Source: Micromonospora sp. WMMD812
GTDB taxonomy: Bacteria; Actinomycetota; Actinomycetes; Mycobacteriales; Micromonosporaceae
Length of the DNA: 64,000 nt
Reading direction: 5' to 3'
NCBI RefSeq assembly: GCF_027497215.1
Contig: NZ_CP114904.1
Span: 2,254,001-2,318,000 of the forward strand
Shown: piece after piece, positions 17,482-26,558 of the stretch
Numbering within the stretch: the stretch's first letter is position 1
How the letters are laid out: each line of letters starts with the position of its first letter
Notes under the pieces: generated by a model
What the model was told of the DNA's origin: nothing
Seen by the model: only the letters and a program-made list of their open reading frames with translations
Database searches by the model: none
Translations under genes and position numbers: made by a program

Positions 17482-18810
17482 TCCACTGGTCAGGCCGGCC
17501 CGGTCCACCACCACGGGGGTCGGATCGGCCGGGCCGCCGGTCCCCTCGCCGGGCTCCGCTGTGTCGGTCGCCTTCTTCCGACGGTCCGCCGACCAGGCGG
17601 GCAGGTACAGGGGGGCGGCGACGGCCAACACCACCGCGCCGACCAGCATCGCGGCGGTCACGCTGACCGTGTCGGCGAGCGCGGTGAGGGCGACCGCCCC
17701 GATCGCGAAGCCGGGCTGGCCCATCATCGAGTTCAGCGAGATGACGCTGGTCCGGTACGGGCCGTCGACCTGGCGGTGCAGCAGTCCCATGTGCAGCGGG
17801 TTGGACGCCCCGTGCACGCTGTAGCAGGCGAGATAGGCGATCAGCACCCCGACCGGGCCGGCGAACAGGCCCATGCCGACCACCGTGACGCCCTGCAGGA
17901 CGCGCAACAGCGCGGCCGCCGGCGCCGCCCCGAGCGAGCGCAGCAGCAGCGGGGTGAGCGCCGCGCCCGCCGCCTGGGCGAGCCAGGCCGCCGAACTCGC
18001 CGGCCCGAGCAACGTCGCCGCCCGCTCGGCGCCGCCGACCACCTCGGCGAGGCGGACCGGGAGCAGCGACTCGAACGTCACCATGCCGAAGCCCCAGAAC
18101 AGCTCGACGGCCACCAGGGCGAACAGCACCCGGGACCGGCGCAGCAGCCCGATCGCCTGCCCGACCATCCGCGGCGCCTGCAGGACCGACGCCCGCAGCG
18201 CGCCACTGACCTTCGCCGGGCGGACCTCGACCAGCAGGACCAGCAGGACCAGCAGGGCCACCACCTGGAGCGCGGCGGCGACCAGGACAGGGACGGTGAG
18301 CGCGCTGACCGGCCCGATCGGGCCGAGCGCGACCAGCCCGCCGCTGATCAGTGCACCGGCGCCGATGGCGACGCCGATGACGGTGCCGGCGTAGCCGAGG
18401 CCGGGCTCGTAGGTCGCGTCCGGGTCGGCGGCCAGCGTCGCGTCCACGTACCAGGACTCCAGCGGGCCGCTGTCCAGCGCGCGGAAGACCCCCTGCAGGG
18501 CCCAGACCAGGAAGAACAGCGCGAACGAGTCGGCCACGGCGAAGACCAGCAGGGACGCCAGGTTGAGAATCCAGGCCACCAGCAGGACCGGCCGCCGGCC
18601 GACGGCGTCGGCGAGCCCGCCGGTCGGCAGTTCGAGGGCCAGCACGACCAGGCCCTGCGCGACGGACACCAGACCGATCTGCGACAGCGTCAGGCCGCGC
18701 TCCTGCATCAGCAGGATCATCACCGGGACCATCAGCCCGGTGGGCAGCCAGCGCAGCGCGTGCAGCACCAGGAAGCGGCGGCGGACCTGGGTCACGGTGA
18801 GGGCGGTCAC
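17476..18810 (-). CDS. MFS transporter
   Basis: 444 residues from GTG 18810, preceded by GGAGGAGCA. Twelve hydrophobic segments are visible, with the MFS signature LPTGGLADAVGRRPVLLV in the loop between helices 2 and 3, and a charged C-terminal tail (SADRRKKATDTAEPGEGTG). It resembles MFS proteins that travel with ArsR regulators in actinomycetes; the substrate is unknown. The start overlaps the regulator's stop by GTGA, so the pair is one operon and the transporter should be induced when the ArsR protein releases its operator. Confidence 0.82.
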   Translation of the reverse strand: MTALTVTQVRRRFLVLHALRWLPTGLMVPVMILLMQERGLTLSQIGLVSVAQGLVVLALELPTGGLADAVGRRPVLLVAWILNLASLLVFAVADSFALFFLVWALQGVFRALDSGPLESWYVDATLAADPDATYEPGLGYAGTVIGVAIGAGALISGGLVALGPIGPVSALTVPVLVAAALQVVALLVLLVLLVEVRPAKVSGALRASVLQAPRMVGQAIGLLRRSRVLFALVAVELFWGFGMVTFESLLPVRLAEVVGGAERAATLLGPASSAAWLAQAAGAALTPLLLRSLGAAPAAALLRVLQGVTVVGMGLFAGPVGVLIAYLACYSVHGASNPLHMGLLHRQVDGPYRTSVISLNSMMGQPGFAIGAVALTALADTVSVTAAMLVGAVVLAVAAPLYLPAWSADRRKKATDTAEPGEGTGGPADPTPVVVDRAGLTSGA

Positions 18811-19403
18811 TGCTCCTCCAGTCGGGGGAAGGCGGACAGGAAGACGTGCACCTGCCGGGCGTCCGGCTCGTCCGACGCCGGCTCCTCGTGGTAGCGCATG
18901 AGCACCCGCCACAGCTCGTCGTTCAGTGCCCGGAGGCGGGCCGGGCCGAGCGTCAGGACCATGTCGCTCAGGCTGGCGGCGTCGCGCCACGCACGCGGCT
19001 GCTCCGCCGCGACGGCCATCCACCGCTCCGCCTGCTCCGCCATCAGCCGGACGTGGTTGGCCTCGATCCACCGCACCGCCGCCCGCGCGTCCGGGTCGTC
19101 GTCGAAGTCGGTGGGATCGAAGTTGCTGATGTCGTGCTCGGCCCGCCACCACCGCTGGCGGCCGGTGCCCCGGTCCGGGTCCTCGGTGACCAGCCCTACC
19201 TCGGCGAGCTGCCGCAGGTGGTAACTCGTCGCGCCGGTGTTGGTGCCGAGCTTCTCCGCGAGCGAGGTGGCCGTGGCAGGCCCGTCCACCCGCAGGGTGC
19301 CGAGCAGCCGCATCCGCAGCGGATGGGCGAGAGTGCGGACCTGGCGCGCGTCCAGGTGGACGGTGCGCGGGGCCGGGGGCGTGGCGGGATCCTCGTTGGC
19401 CAT
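18807..19403 (-). CDS. ArsR/SmtB-family (helix-turn-helix 20) transcriptional regulator
   Basis: 198 residues from ATG 19403. The winged helix is at about 18-85 (VRTLAHPLRMRLLGTLRVDGPATATSLAEKL, then TGATSYHLRQLAEVGLV and the wing with RQRWWRAE). The rest is a helical domain without the Cys/His metal sites of classical ArsR, so it probably senses something other than a metal. It cotranscribes with the MFS gene. An 18-bp inverted repeat and two 19-bp direct repeats lie over its promoter at 19407-19463, so it most likely represses itself and the transporter. Confidence 0.85.
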   Translation of the reverse strand: MANEDPATPPAPRTVHLDARQVRTLAHPLRMRLLGTLRVDGPATATSLAEKLGTNTGATSYHLRQLAEVGLVTEDPDRGTGRQRWWRAEHDISNFDPTDFDDDPDARAAVRWIEANHVRLMAEQAERWMAVAAEQPRAWRDAASLSDMVLTLGPARLRALNDELWRVLMRYHEEPASDEPDARQVHVFLSAFPRLEEQ

Positions 19404-19406
19404 GGT

Positions 19407-19463
19407 TGCACAATAGCTGTGCACACTTCCTGTGCACAATAGTTATGCACAGGAAGTGTGCAC
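19407..19463 (-). promoter_or_regulatory. ArsR-type promoter/operator: 18-bp inverted repeat plus two direct 19-bp sites
   Basis: GTGCACACTTCCTGTGCA (19419-19436) is the exact complement of 19446-19463, with 9 nt between. Overlapping this, TGCACAATAGCTGTGCACA (19407-19425) recurs as TGCACAATAGTTATGCACA (19433-19451), 26 bp apart. On the minus strand -35 TTGTGC (19434-19439) and -10 TATTGT (19410-19415) are 18 bp apart, and the -10 ends 6 nt before ATG 19403, so the transcript is leaderless and the operator covers the whole promoter. Confidence 0.8.
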
Positions 19464-19488
19464 GAACTGCCCGGCGCGTCCCGGAGGG

Positions 19489-20301
19489 TCAGGCGGCGAG
19501 GAGTTCGCGGACGCCGCGCAGCCGCGTCCGCAGCAGGCCGGCCGCGCGCGTGGAGTCGAGACGTACGTCGGTGGGGCGGAGCACGCCGGCCGCCGCGCCG
19601 GTGCTGGTCTTCAGGCCCGCCGGGTCGAGGCCCTCGGCCCGGGCCACCAGCAGGCCGAGGTCGGCGCGGCTGACCGCGTCCGTCCCGGCCACGTTCAGCG
19701 GGCCGGCGTAGGGATGGTCGACCAGTTCGAGCACGGCGGCGGCCAGGTCGGTCACGTCGACCGGGCAGCGGAGCTCGTCGGTGAACAGCGTGGCCCGACC
19801 GGCGAGCGCGTCCCGGCAGAGCTGGATCTGCTTGCTCCGCTCCCCCAGGATCAGCGAGGTCCGCACCAGCGCGGCACCCGGGTCGATCGCCCGCACCGCC
19901 GTCTCGGCCGCGGCCTTCGCCGCCCCGTACGGGAAGACGGGCGTGGGCGGCTCGTCGTCGCGGTACGGCTCAGGGCGGCCGCCGTGCAGCGCGTCGCTGG
20001 AGATGTGCACCAACCGCGCCCCCGCCTCGGCGGCGGCGTACGCGACGTGCGCCGCCCCGTCGGCGGTCACCGCCCAGTCGCCGTACCGGTAGGGGGTGCC
20101 GACGACGGCGTCGGGGCGAACCTCGGCGACCAGCGCGCGGACCGCGGCCCGGTCCGTGACGTCCAGCCGGCGCGTGACGACGCCCGGCACCGCCACGGCG
20201 CCGCCGTGGTACGTGCCGACCACCCGCCGCCCCACGGCGACCGCCTGCCGGCACACCTCGGCGCCGAGAAACCCGCTCGCCCCCACCACCAGAACCGTCA
20301 C
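19489..20301 (-). CDS. RmlD-like NAD(P)-dependent sugar-nucleotide reductase/epimerase (SDR)
   Basis: 270 residues from GTG 20301, with GGAGGGGGA upstream. Rossmann motif VLVVGASGFLGAEV at the N-terminus; HISSDALHGG is the strand with the catalytic Ser region; PYGAAKAAAE gives the YxxxK pair; PVDVTDLAAAVLELV and GPLNVAGTDAVSRADLG are typical of the extended SDR/RmlD fold. RmlD proper reduces dTDP-4-keto-rhamnose. No other rhamnose genes are nearby, so the substrate is uncertain. Confidence 0.82.
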   Translation of the reverse strand: MTVLVVGASGFLGAEVCRQAVAVGRRVVGTYHGGAVAVPGVVTRRLDVTDRAAVRALVAEVRPDAVVGTPYRYGDWAVTADGAAHVAYAAAEAGARLVHISSDALHGGRPEPYRDDEPPTPVFPYGAAKAAAETAVRAIDPGAALVRTSLILGERSKQIQLCRDALAGRATLFTDELRCPVDVTDLAAAVLELVDHPYAGPLNVAGTDAVSRADLGLLVARAEGLDPAGLKTSTGAAAGVLRPTDVRLDSTRAAGLLRTRLRGVRELLAA

Positions 20302-20360
20302 GCCGTCCCCCTCCGCCCGCCGCCGTCGATCATGAGGCTATCGGGGTGACCCGCAGGCCG

Positions 20361-20392
20361 CGGCCCCGCCGAACCGAGGGTCGACGGGGCCG
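20361..20392 (-). terminator. Hairpin downstream of aspS
   Basis: CGGCCCCG (20361-20368) pairs with CGGGGCCG (20385-20392), 16-nt loop, starting 14 nt after the aspS stop on the minus strand. There is no U tract. The same gap (20302-20405) also holds CCGTCGATCATGAGG at 20323-20337, which recurs at 56443-56457. Confidence 0.4.
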
Positions 20393-20405
20393 GGGACGAG
20401 GACGG

Positions 20406-22211
20406 TCAGGTCGGGTCGGCGACCGGCGCGGCCGGGCCGGCGGTGCCGGCGTGCGGCGCCACCTGCGGCTTCGGCTTGGCGTCGATGCCGGCCTCGGCGC
20501 GCTGCTGCGCGGTGATCGGCGTCGGCGCGCCGGTGAGCGGGTCGAAGCCGCCCCGGGTCTTCGGGAAGGCGATGACCTCGCGGATCGAGTCGGCGCCGGC
20601 GAGCAGCATGCAGACCCGGTCCCAGCCGAACGCGATGCCGCCGTGCGGCGGGGCGCCGTACTTGAACGCCTCGAGCAGGAAGCCGAACTTGTCCTGGGCC
20701 TCCTCCGGGGTGATGCCGAGCAGGTCGAAGACCCGCTGCTGCACGTCGCCGCGGTGGATACGGATCGAGCCGCCACCGATCTCGTTGCCGTTGCAGACGA
20801 TGTCGTACGCGTACGCGAGGGCGCGGTCGGGCGCTTCCTCGAACCGGTCCACCCACTCGGCGTTCGGCGAGGTGAACGGGTGGTGCACGGCCGTCCAGCC
20901 GCCCTCGTCCGTGCGCTCGAACATCGGGGCGTCGACCACCCAGCAGAACGCCCAGGCGCTCTCGTCGACGAGCCCCGACCGCTTGGCGATCTCGATCCGG
21001 GCCGCGCCGAGCAGCTCCTGCGCCTCGCGGGTGTTCGCGCCGGCGGCGAAGAAGATCGCGTCGCCCGGCTTCGCGCCGACCGCGTCGGCCAGCCCGGCGA
21101 GGTGCGCCTCGGAGAGGTTCTTGGCCACCGGGCCACGGGCCTCGCCGGTCTCCGCGTCCAGCACCACGTACGCCAGGCCACGCGCGCCGCGCGCCTTGGC
21201 CCAGTCCTGCCAGCCGTCCAGCTCCTTGCGGGTCTGGCCGGCGCCGCCCGGCATGACCACCGCGCCGACGTAACCGCCCGCGTCGATCGCGCCGGCGAAC
21301 ACCCGGAACTCGGTGCCGCGCAGGTAGTCGGTCAGCTCGGTCAGCTCGACGCCGTAGCGCAGGTCCGGCTTGTCGGAGCCGTACCGGGCCATGGCGTCGT
21401 GCCAGGTGATCCGCGGAATCGGCCGGGGGATCTCGTAGCCGGCCAGGTCGGACCAGAGCGCCGAGACGATCGCCTCGCCCAGGTCGATGACGTCGTCCTC
21501 GGTGACGAAGGACATCTCGATGTCGAGCTGCGTGAACTCCGGCTGCCGGTCGGCGCGGAAGTCCTCGTCCCGGTAGCAGCGGGCGATCTGGTAGTAGCGC
21601 TCCATGCCGCCGACCATGAGCAGCTGCTTGAACAGCTGCGGCGACTGCGGCAGCGCGTACCAGCTGCCCGGCTGGAGGCGGACCGGGACCAGGAAGTCGC
21701 GGGCACCCTCCGGAGTGGAGCGCGTCAGGGTCGGCGTCTCGATCTCCAGGAAGTCCCGGTCGTGCAGCACGGTGCGGGCGAGCTGGCTGGCCCGCGAGCG
21801 CAGCCGCATCGCCTTCGCCGGGCCGCTGCGGCGCAGGTCCAGGTAGCGGTACTTGAGCCGGATGTCGTCGCCGGCCTCGACCTGGTCGTCCACCGGCAGC
21901 GGCAGCGGCGCCGCCTCGGAGAGCACGTCCAGCGCGGTCGCGGTCACCTCGACCTCGCCGGTGGGCAGGTCCGGGTTCTCGTTGCCCTCGGGGCGGCGGG
22001 TCACCTCGCCGGTGACCTTCACGCAGAACTCGTTGCGCAGCGCGTGCGCGTCCTCCTCGCGGAAGACCACCTGGACCACACCGGAGCCGTCGCGCAGGTC
22101 GACGAAGATGACGCCGCCGTGGTCGCGCCGGCGGGCCACCCAGCCGGCCAGCGTCACCGTCGAGCCCGCGTCCGCGGCGCGCAGGCTTCCGGCATTGTGG
22201 GTACGGATCAC
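20406..22211 (-). CDS. aspS: Aspartyl-tRNA synthetase (bacterial type)
   Basis: 601 residues. GTG 22211 is chosen because GAGGAG lies 9 nt upstream and the protein then begins [11 protein letters not shown], as is usual for AspRS. Order: OB-fold anticodon domain ([23 protein letters not shown]), class II core with [14 protein letters not shown], motif 2 [22 protein letters not shown], the bacterial GAD insertion (near 310-410), and motif 3 [13 protein letters not shown]. Catalyses Asp-tRNA formation; whether it also charges tRNA-Asn was not determined. Confidence 0.96.
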   Translation of the reverse strand: MIRTHNAGSLRAADAGSTVTLAGWVARRRDHGGVIFVDLRDGSGVVQVVFREEDAHALRNEFCVKVTGEVTRRPEGNENPDLPTGEVEVTATALDVLSEAAPLPLPVDDQVEAGDDIRLKYRYLDLRRSGPAKAMRLRSRASQLARTVLHDRDFLEIETPTLTRSTPEGARDFLVPVRLQPGSWYALPQSPQLFKQLLMVGGMERYYQIARCYRDEDFRADRQPEFTQLDIEMSFVTEDDVIDLGEAIVSALWSDLAGYEIPRPIPRITWHDAMARYGSDKPDLRYGVELTELTDYLRGTEFRVFAGAIDAGGYVGAVVMPGGAGQTRKELDGWQDWAKARGARGLAYVVLDAETGEARGPVAKNLSEAHLAGLADAVGAKPGDAIFFAAGANTREAQELLGAARIEIAKRSGLVDESAWAFCWVVDAPMFERTDEGGWTAVHHPFTSPNAEWVDRFEEAPDRALAYAYDIVCNGNEIGGGSIRIHRGDVQQRVFDLLGITPEEAQDKFGFLLEAFKYGAPPHGGIAFGWDRVCMLLAGADSIREVIAFPKTRGGFDPLTGAPTPITAQQRAEAGIDAKPKPQVAPHAGTAGPAAPVADPT

Positions 22212-22350
22212 GGCTGGCAACTCCTCATCGTGGACCAGTTCTCACCGGCATTCTGTCAGGGGCGGCGGTCGTTCCTCCCGGGCACCCGGCAGGCCGGGGC
22301 GATTCGCCGGGAGGGGCGGCGAACCGGACTCGACGGGACGCCCGGGCGGT

Positions 22351-22365
22351 TACCGTGACCGAATG
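22351..22365 (+). promoter_or_regulatory. Leaderless -10 box for the DUF998-type gene
   Basis: TACCGT at 22351-22356 ends 6 nt before ATG 22363, with no Shine-Dalgarno. Confidence 0.45.
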
Positions 22366-23094
22366 CGCGCCGTACCGACCTGGGCCGTCGCCACCGCGGC
22401 GGCGGCACCCGTGCTGCTGGTGACCGGCTGGACGGTCTCGGGAGCCCGACAGCCCGCCGGCTACGACCCGATCCGGGACACCATCAGCGAGCTGGCCGGT
22501 CAGGACGCCACCGACGCGTGGATCATGACGAGCTGTCTGGTGCTGCTCGGCGCCTGCTACGTGGCGATCGCCGCCGTGCTGCACGCGGCCGGACTACCCA
22601 GCCGCTTCCTGCTCGCCGTCGGCGGGATGGCGACCGTGGCGCTGATCGCCTTCCCCCGGCCGACCGTCGGCGGCTCCCTCGGCCACGGCATCGTGGCCAC
22701 CGTGGCCGTCCTCGCCATGGCGCTCTGGCCGGCCGCGTCGGCGCTGTCGCTGCCCCGCGGCCGAGGCGCCGGGCACGGGATCCGGCCGGAGCCTCCGTGG
22801 GCGTTCCGCCGGGCGGTCGGGCTGGGCGTCACCGTGCTGATGCTGGGGCTGTTCGGCTGGTTCGCGATCGAGGTGACCGGTGGGTCCCGGGCCGGGCTGG
22901 CCGAGCGGGTGACCGCGGTGGCCGTCGCGCTCTGGCCGCTGCTGGCGGTCCTCTCCGCCCGCCGGGCACAGCTCGCGTGGGCCGCCGGCGGCACGCCCGT
23001 CGCCCTGGACCACCCGGCGGCCGGTGTCGTGGCGCCCGATCCTGGCCGGCCGACTCACGGGCCCGCGCCGCGACGACCCGGCCGTCTTCCGTGA
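22363..23094 (+). CDS. DUF998-family integral membrane protein
   Basis: 243 residues from ATG 22363. Six hydrophobic helices are visible. The loop after helix 1 (YDPIRDTISELAGQDATDAWIM) is the conserved ISEL(A/G) feature of DUF998 proteins. The C-terminal 40 residues are polar and Pro-rich. Function of the family is unknown. The gene is divergent from aspS, likely transcribed without a leader, and ends at a strong hairpin shared with the S1 protease. Confidence 0.8.
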   Translation: MRAVPTWAVATAAAAPVLLVTGWTVSGARQPAGYDPIRDTISELAGQDATDAWIMTSCLVLLGACYVAIAAVLHAAGLPSRFLLAVGGMATVALIAFPRPTVGGSLGHGIVATVAVLAMALWPAASALSLPRGRGAGHGIRPEPPWAFRRAVGLGVTVLMLGLFGWFAIEVTGGSRAGLAERVTAVAVALWPLLAVLSARRAQLAWAAGGTPVALDHPAAGVVAPDPGRPTHGPAPRRPGRLP

Positions 23095-23117
23095 GCCCGC
23101 CCGGCCGGACGCACGAC

Positions 23118-23147
23118 GCGGGCCGCCGGACGGATCCGGCGGCCCGC
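23118..23147. terminator. Bidirectional terminator hairpin
   Basis: GCGGGCCGCCGGA (23118-23130) pairs perfectly with TCCGGCGGCCCGC (23135-23147) around a 4-nt loop, between the convergent DUF998 and S1-protease genes. Confidence 0.75.
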
Positions 23148-23164
23148 TGAGATGACGCGTTTGA

Positions 23165-24211
23165 TCAGAAGACGCTGACGCCGTAGCGGCTCAGGGCCTC
23201 GGTGACCGGCTGGAAGAAGGTGGTGCCGCCGGTGCGGCAGTTGCCGCTGCCGCCGGAGGTGAGGCCCAGGGCGGTGCTGCCGCTGAACAGCGAGCCGCCG
23301 CTGTCACCCGGCTCGGCGCAGACGTTGGTCCGGATGAGGCCGGAGACCGAGCCCTCGGCGTAGTTGACCGTGGCGTTGGTCGCGGTCACCGAGCCGCTGC
23401 GCAGGCCGGTGGTGCTGCCGGAGCGCTGCACGGACTGGCCGACGGAGGCGTTGCCGGCCCCGGTGATGTCCCGGTAGCTGCCGTTGTAGAGGTAGACGTT
23501 GCCGGCCGCGTTGGCCGAGTTGTTGTGCCGGACGATGCCGTAGTCGTTGCCCGGGAAGCTGGTGCCCGCCCGGGTGCCGAGCAGGTTGGTCTGCGCGGAG
23601 TTCGAGTACCAGCTCGCGGAGATGTTGGTGCAGTGCCCGGCGGTCAGGAAGTAGTAGGTGCTGCCGCTGCGGACGTTGAAGCCGAGCGAGCAGCGACCGC
23701 CACCGCCGGCGTAGATGGCCTGGCCGCCCGAGATCCGGGTGCTCAGCACGCCGGCCTCGGCCTCGATCCGGACCGCGCCGTTGGCCCGCGCGGCGGCGGC
23801 CTTGACCCGCTCCAGCTTCGCCCCGGTGACGGTGCTGTCGACGGAGACGACGACCTGGTTGGTGACCGGGTCGCTCCACCACGCGGTGCCCGGGATCTTC
23901 GCGGAGCGCTCCAGCTCCGCGGTGGCGCGGTTGAGTTCGGCGGCGCCGCGGGTGACGTAGCGGACGGTGGCGCCGGCGTTGCTCGCCTGGCGGGCGGCCG
24001 CCGCGTCGGTCACGGTGACGACCGACGTGCCGTTGGCGTCGATGTACGAGCCGGCGGATCGGTCGCCGAGCTGGGCGGCGAGGGCGGCGGCGGTGTCGGG
24101 CGAGGCGGCGGGTGCCGCCTGAGCGGGCGCGCCGGCGAGCGCGCCGACGACCAGCGTTCCGGCCACGGCGAGGGTGGCGGCGTGGCGGATCGATGACCTC
24201 GTGGGTCGCAT
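23165..24211 (-). CDS. Secreted S1-family serine protease (streptogrisin / alpha-lytic type) with prodomain
   Basis: 348 residues from ATG 24211, GGAGG 8 nt upstream. Signal peptide at 1-33 ([22 protein letters not shown]). Residues to about 150 form the alpha-lytic-type prodomain, which folds the protease. The mature chymotrypsin-like domain has FLTAGHC (His), GNDYGIVRH (Asp) and [11 protein letters not shown] (Ser), with Cys pairs as in streptogrisins. Extracellular protein turnover is the expected role. Transcribed from 24309-24337 with an approximately 90-nt leader. Confidence 0.93.
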   Translation of the reverse strand: MRPTRSSIRHAATLAVAGTLVVGALAGAPAQAAPAASPDTAAALAAQLGDRSAGSYIDANGTSVVTVTDAAAARQASNAGATVRYVTRGAAELNRATAELERSAKIPGTAWWSDPVTNQVVVSVDSTVTGAKLERVKAAAARANGAVRIEAEAGVLSTRISGGQAIYAGGGGRCSLGFNVRSGSTYYFLTAGHCTNISASWYSNSAQTNLLGTRAGTSFPGNDYGIVRHNNSANAAGNVYLYNGSYRDITGAGNASVGQSVQRSGSTTGLRSGSVTATNATVNYAEGSVSGLIRTNVCAEPGDSGGSLFSGSTALGLTSGGSGNCRTGGTTFFQPVTEALSRYGVSVF

Positions 24212-24308
24212 GTACGAACCTCCAGGGAGGGAGCGACGGCCCGCGCCGGGGCTGGCGGGGCCACGGGACAATCCGGCCGAACTGGGGGAATCGGCCGCGA
24301 CTCACTGA

Positions 24309-24337
24309 AGTATTCACATGCTTAAGATCATAGGCAA
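24309..24337 (-). promoter_or_regulatory. Promoter of the S1 protease
   Basis: Minus strand TTGCCT (24332-24337) and AATACT (24309-24314) are spaced 17 bp apart in the only AT-rich part of the 254-bp gap. The predicted start lies near 24302. Confidence 0.5.
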
Positions 24338-24397
24338 GACCCAACTTGTCCTTTTCGCCCGGCGAACCGGGGTCACCGGCCGGAAACATTGTGGACA

Positions 24398-24420
24398 CAG
24401 ATGGCTGTCTATACCATCTG
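24398..24420 (+). promoter_or_regulatory. Palindromic operator candidate upstream of the SGNH esterase
   Basis: CAGATGG (24398-24404) and CCATCTG (24414-24420) are perfect arms around 9 nt that contain a TATA-rich stretch (CTATAC at 24409-24414), the likely -10 region. A repressor bound here would block the esterase promoter. Confidence 0.45.
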
Positions 24421-24465
24421 GTCACCGCACCTCCACCCCTCGGCACCCGCGACCCGGAGGCCATC

Positions 24466-25308
24466 ATGTCCCCCATCCGGCGCCTGCTCGTCCCGCTCGC
24501 CACCCTCACCGCTCTCGCCCTACTGCCCGCCCTGCTCCCGGCCGCCCCCGCCGCCGCCGACCCCGGCCCGCCGCCCAGCGCGATGGCCAGTCTCGGCGAC
24601 TCGATCACCCGCGGCTTCAACGCCTGCGGCTGGTACGTCGACTGCACGTCCCGGTCCTTCAGCACCGGCGACAACTCCGCCGTCAACAGCCACTACCTGC
24701 GCATCCGCGCGGTCAACCCGGCCATCGCCGGCCGCAACCACAACGACGCCCGCTCGGGCGCGAAGTCCGCCGACATGTACGGGCAGGCCGGCACGGCGGT
24801 CGGCCAGGGCGTCGGGTACGTCACGATCCTGATCGGCGCCAACGACGCCTGCACCAGCGCGGAGTCGGGCATGACGCCGGTGGGCACCTACCGGGCCAAC
24901 ATCGACGCCGCGCTGAACCGCCTCAAGGCGGGCCTGCCGAACGCCCGGGTGCAGCTCATCAGCGTCCCGGACATCCATCGACTCTGGTCGGTCGGCAAGG
25001 ACAGCGGCAGCGCCCGCACCGCCTGGTCGCTCTTCGGCATCTGCCCGTCGATGCTGGCCAATCCGACCTCCACGGCCCAGGCGGACGTGGACCGGCGGAA
25101 CCGGGTACGCCAGCGGGTCGTCGACTACAACAGCCAGCTCGCCCAGGCCTGCGCGGCGTACGGGCCGAACTGCGACTTCGACGACAACGCCGTCTTCAGC
25201 TACCCGTTCACCCTGAGCCAGCTCTCCGGCTGGGACTACTTCCACCCCAACAGCGCCGGGCAGACGGTGCTGGCCAACGTGTCGTACGCCGCCGGCTTCC
25301 GCTGGTGA
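24466..25308 (+). CDS. Secreted SGNH/GDSL-family esterase or lipase
   Basis: 280 residues from ATG 24466, with GGAGG 8 nt upstream. Signal peptide 1-31 (LATLTALALLPALLPAAPAAA). SGNH blocks: MASLGDSITRGF (catalytic Ser), RSGAKSADM (Gly block), LIGANDACTS (Asn block), and GWDYFHPNSAGQ (Asp and His). Cys pairs (ACGWYVDC, CAAYGPNC) suggest an exported, oxidised protein. Similar to secreted actinomycete esterases acting on lipid or acetylated substrates. Divergent from the S1 protease, so both may be exoenzymes of the same growth phase. Confidence 0.9.
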   Translation: MSPIRRLLVPLATLTALALLPALLPAAPAAADPGPPPSAMASLGDSITRGFNACGWYVDCTSRSFSTGDNSAVNSHYLRIRAVNPAIAGRNHNDARSGAKSADMYGQAGTAVGQGVGYVTILIGANDACTSAESGMTPVGTYRANIDAALNRLKAGLPNARVQLISVPDIHRLWSVGKDSGSARTAWSLFGICPSMLANPTSTAQADVDRRNRVRQRVVDYNSQLAQACAAYGPNCDFDDNAVFSYPFTLSQLSGWDYFHPNSAGQTVLANVSYAAGFRW

Positions 25309-25314
25309 CCCCGC

Positions 25315-25350
25315 CGGGTGTGCGGGCGGCCGACGCCGTCCGCACACCCG
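25315..25350. terminator. Bidirectional terminator hairpin
   Basis: CGGGTGTGCGG (25315-25325) pairs with CCGCACACCCG (25340-25350); the inner CGGC/GCCG continues the stem after one G-T pair, leaving a 4-nt loop. It lies between the convergent SGNH and HxlR genes. Confidence 0.75.
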
Positions 25351-25353
25351 CGG

Positions 25354-25830
25354 TCAGTCGGTCCGCCGGCGGGCGCCCGGACCGGGCGTCGGCAGCACGT
25401 CCCGGGGGGCGCTCACCTCGTGGCCGTGCCCGCAGCGCAACGCCACACCGACCGGCGCCCCGCAGTCGCGGTGCACGACGGCCAGCGGCGGGCCCTCCGG
25501 GTCGGCGAGGTAGCGGTCCCCCCAGCCGAGCACGGCGACCAGCACCGGCCAGAGGTCGAGCCCCTTCTCGGTCAACCGGTACTCGTGGCGCACCCGACTG
25601 CCCGGCTCCCGGTACGGCTCGCGGCGCAGCACCCCCTGCGCGACGAGGGTGGCCAGGCGGTTGGTGAGTACCTGGCGCGGGACCCCGGTGCGGATCCGCA
25701 TGTCGTCGAAGCGGCGGATGCCGTTGAAGACCTCGCGGAGCACCACGAGGGTCCACCGCTCGCCGAGGATCTCCATCGCCCGGGCGATGGTGCAGTTCTC
25801 GATCGACCAGTCCAGTGCCGCGGGTCTCAT
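25354..25830 (-). CDS. HxlR-family transcriptional regulator
   Basis: 158 residues from ATG 25830. The HxlR core is seen as NCTIARAMEILGERWTLVVLREVFNGIRRFDDM, with RQVLTNRLATLVAQGVLRREPY as recognition helix and wing, then YRLTEKGLDLWPVLVAVLGWGDRY. The C-terminal HRDCGAPVGVALRCGHGHEV holds two Cys and several His, possibly a metal or redox site. Divergent from a thioesterase gene over 56 bp, which it may control. A TAGCCT box 7 nt before the ATG suggests leaderless transcription. Confidence 0.88.
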   Translation of the reverse strand: MRPAALDWSIENCTIARAMEILGERWTLVVLREVFNGIRRFDDMRIRTGVPRQVLTNRLATLVAQGVLRREPYREPGSRVRHEYRLTEKGLDLWPVLVAVLGWGDRYLADPEGPPLAVVHRDCGAPVGVALRCGHGHEVSAPRDVLPTPGPGARRRTD

Positions 25831-25850
25831 GCCCACCAGGCTAGGTCTCG

Positions 25851-25889
25851 TTGACAGACTCAGCAACGGACTGCCAGGCTGAGTCCATG
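25851..25889 (+). promoter_or_regulatory. Leaderless promoter of the thioesterase
   Basis: TTGACA (25851-25856), 18-bp spacer, CAGGCT (25875-25880), then 6 nt to ATG 25887. The -35 is a perfect consensus. Confidence 0.65.
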
Positions 25890-26402
25890 ACGCAGACGCA
25901 GGACCTCACGCGCAGCCGCACCTTCTCGTGGTCCGACCCGGCGGAGAACGCCACCCAGATCGGCCGTCGCAGCGGCCTCGAGATGCTCCGGTCGATGATC
26001 GCGGGCGAGCTGCCTCCGCCGCCGGTCATGCACCTGCTCGACATGTCCCGACTGTCGGCCGACGAGGGCCGGGTGACGGTCGAACTGGTGCCGCAGGAGT
26101 TCCACTACAACCCGCTCGGCACCGTCCATGGTGGCGTCATCTCCACCCTGCTGGACACCGCCGCCGGCTGCGCCGTGCACAGCACGCTGCCCGCCGGCGT
26201 CGGTTACACCTCGCTGGACCTGAACGTGAAGTTCCTCCGGCCGATCACCGTCGACTCCGGCACCCTGCGCTGCGTGGGCACCGTGCTGCAGAGCGGTCGC
26301 CGCACCGCCCTGGCCGAGGCCCGGCTCCTCGACGCGCGCGACCGTCTGGTGGCCCACGCCACCAGCAGCTGCCTGCTGTTCCCGGTCACCCCCGAACCCT
26401 GA
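25887..26402 (+). CDS. PaaI-type hotdog-fold thioesterase
   Basis: 171 residues from ATG 25887. The hotdog fold has VHGGVISTLLDTAAGCAVHS, where HGG and the Asp are the active-site signature, and YTSLDLNVKFLRPITVDSGTLRC. It should hydrolyse acyl- or aryl-CoA esters. The N-terminal 30 residues are an extension (SWSDPAENATQIGRRSG) common to actinobacterial members. Probably controlled by the divergent HxlR regulator. Confidence 0.88.
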   Translation: MTQTQDLTRSRTFSWSDPAENATQIGRRSGLEMLRSMIAGELPPPPVMHLLDMSRLSADEGRVTVELVPQEFHYNPLGTVHGGVISTLLDTAAGCAVHSTLPAGVGYTSLDLNVKFLRPITVDSGTLRCVGTVLQSGRRTALAEARLLDARDRLVAHATSSCLLFPVTPEP

Positions 26403-26558
26403 TCGCCCCGAGCCCTCCACGGGCCCGACGGCTGACCGCCCGCGCGAGCGCCGGGAGCCGGAAGGGGCTCCGGCCGGCGCGCGAGCCGAGCCGGGACGAG
26501 GGCCACGGTTCGTGGCCGGGTCGCGGTTCGCGCCGGACACACCGAGGCCGCCGTCGAC

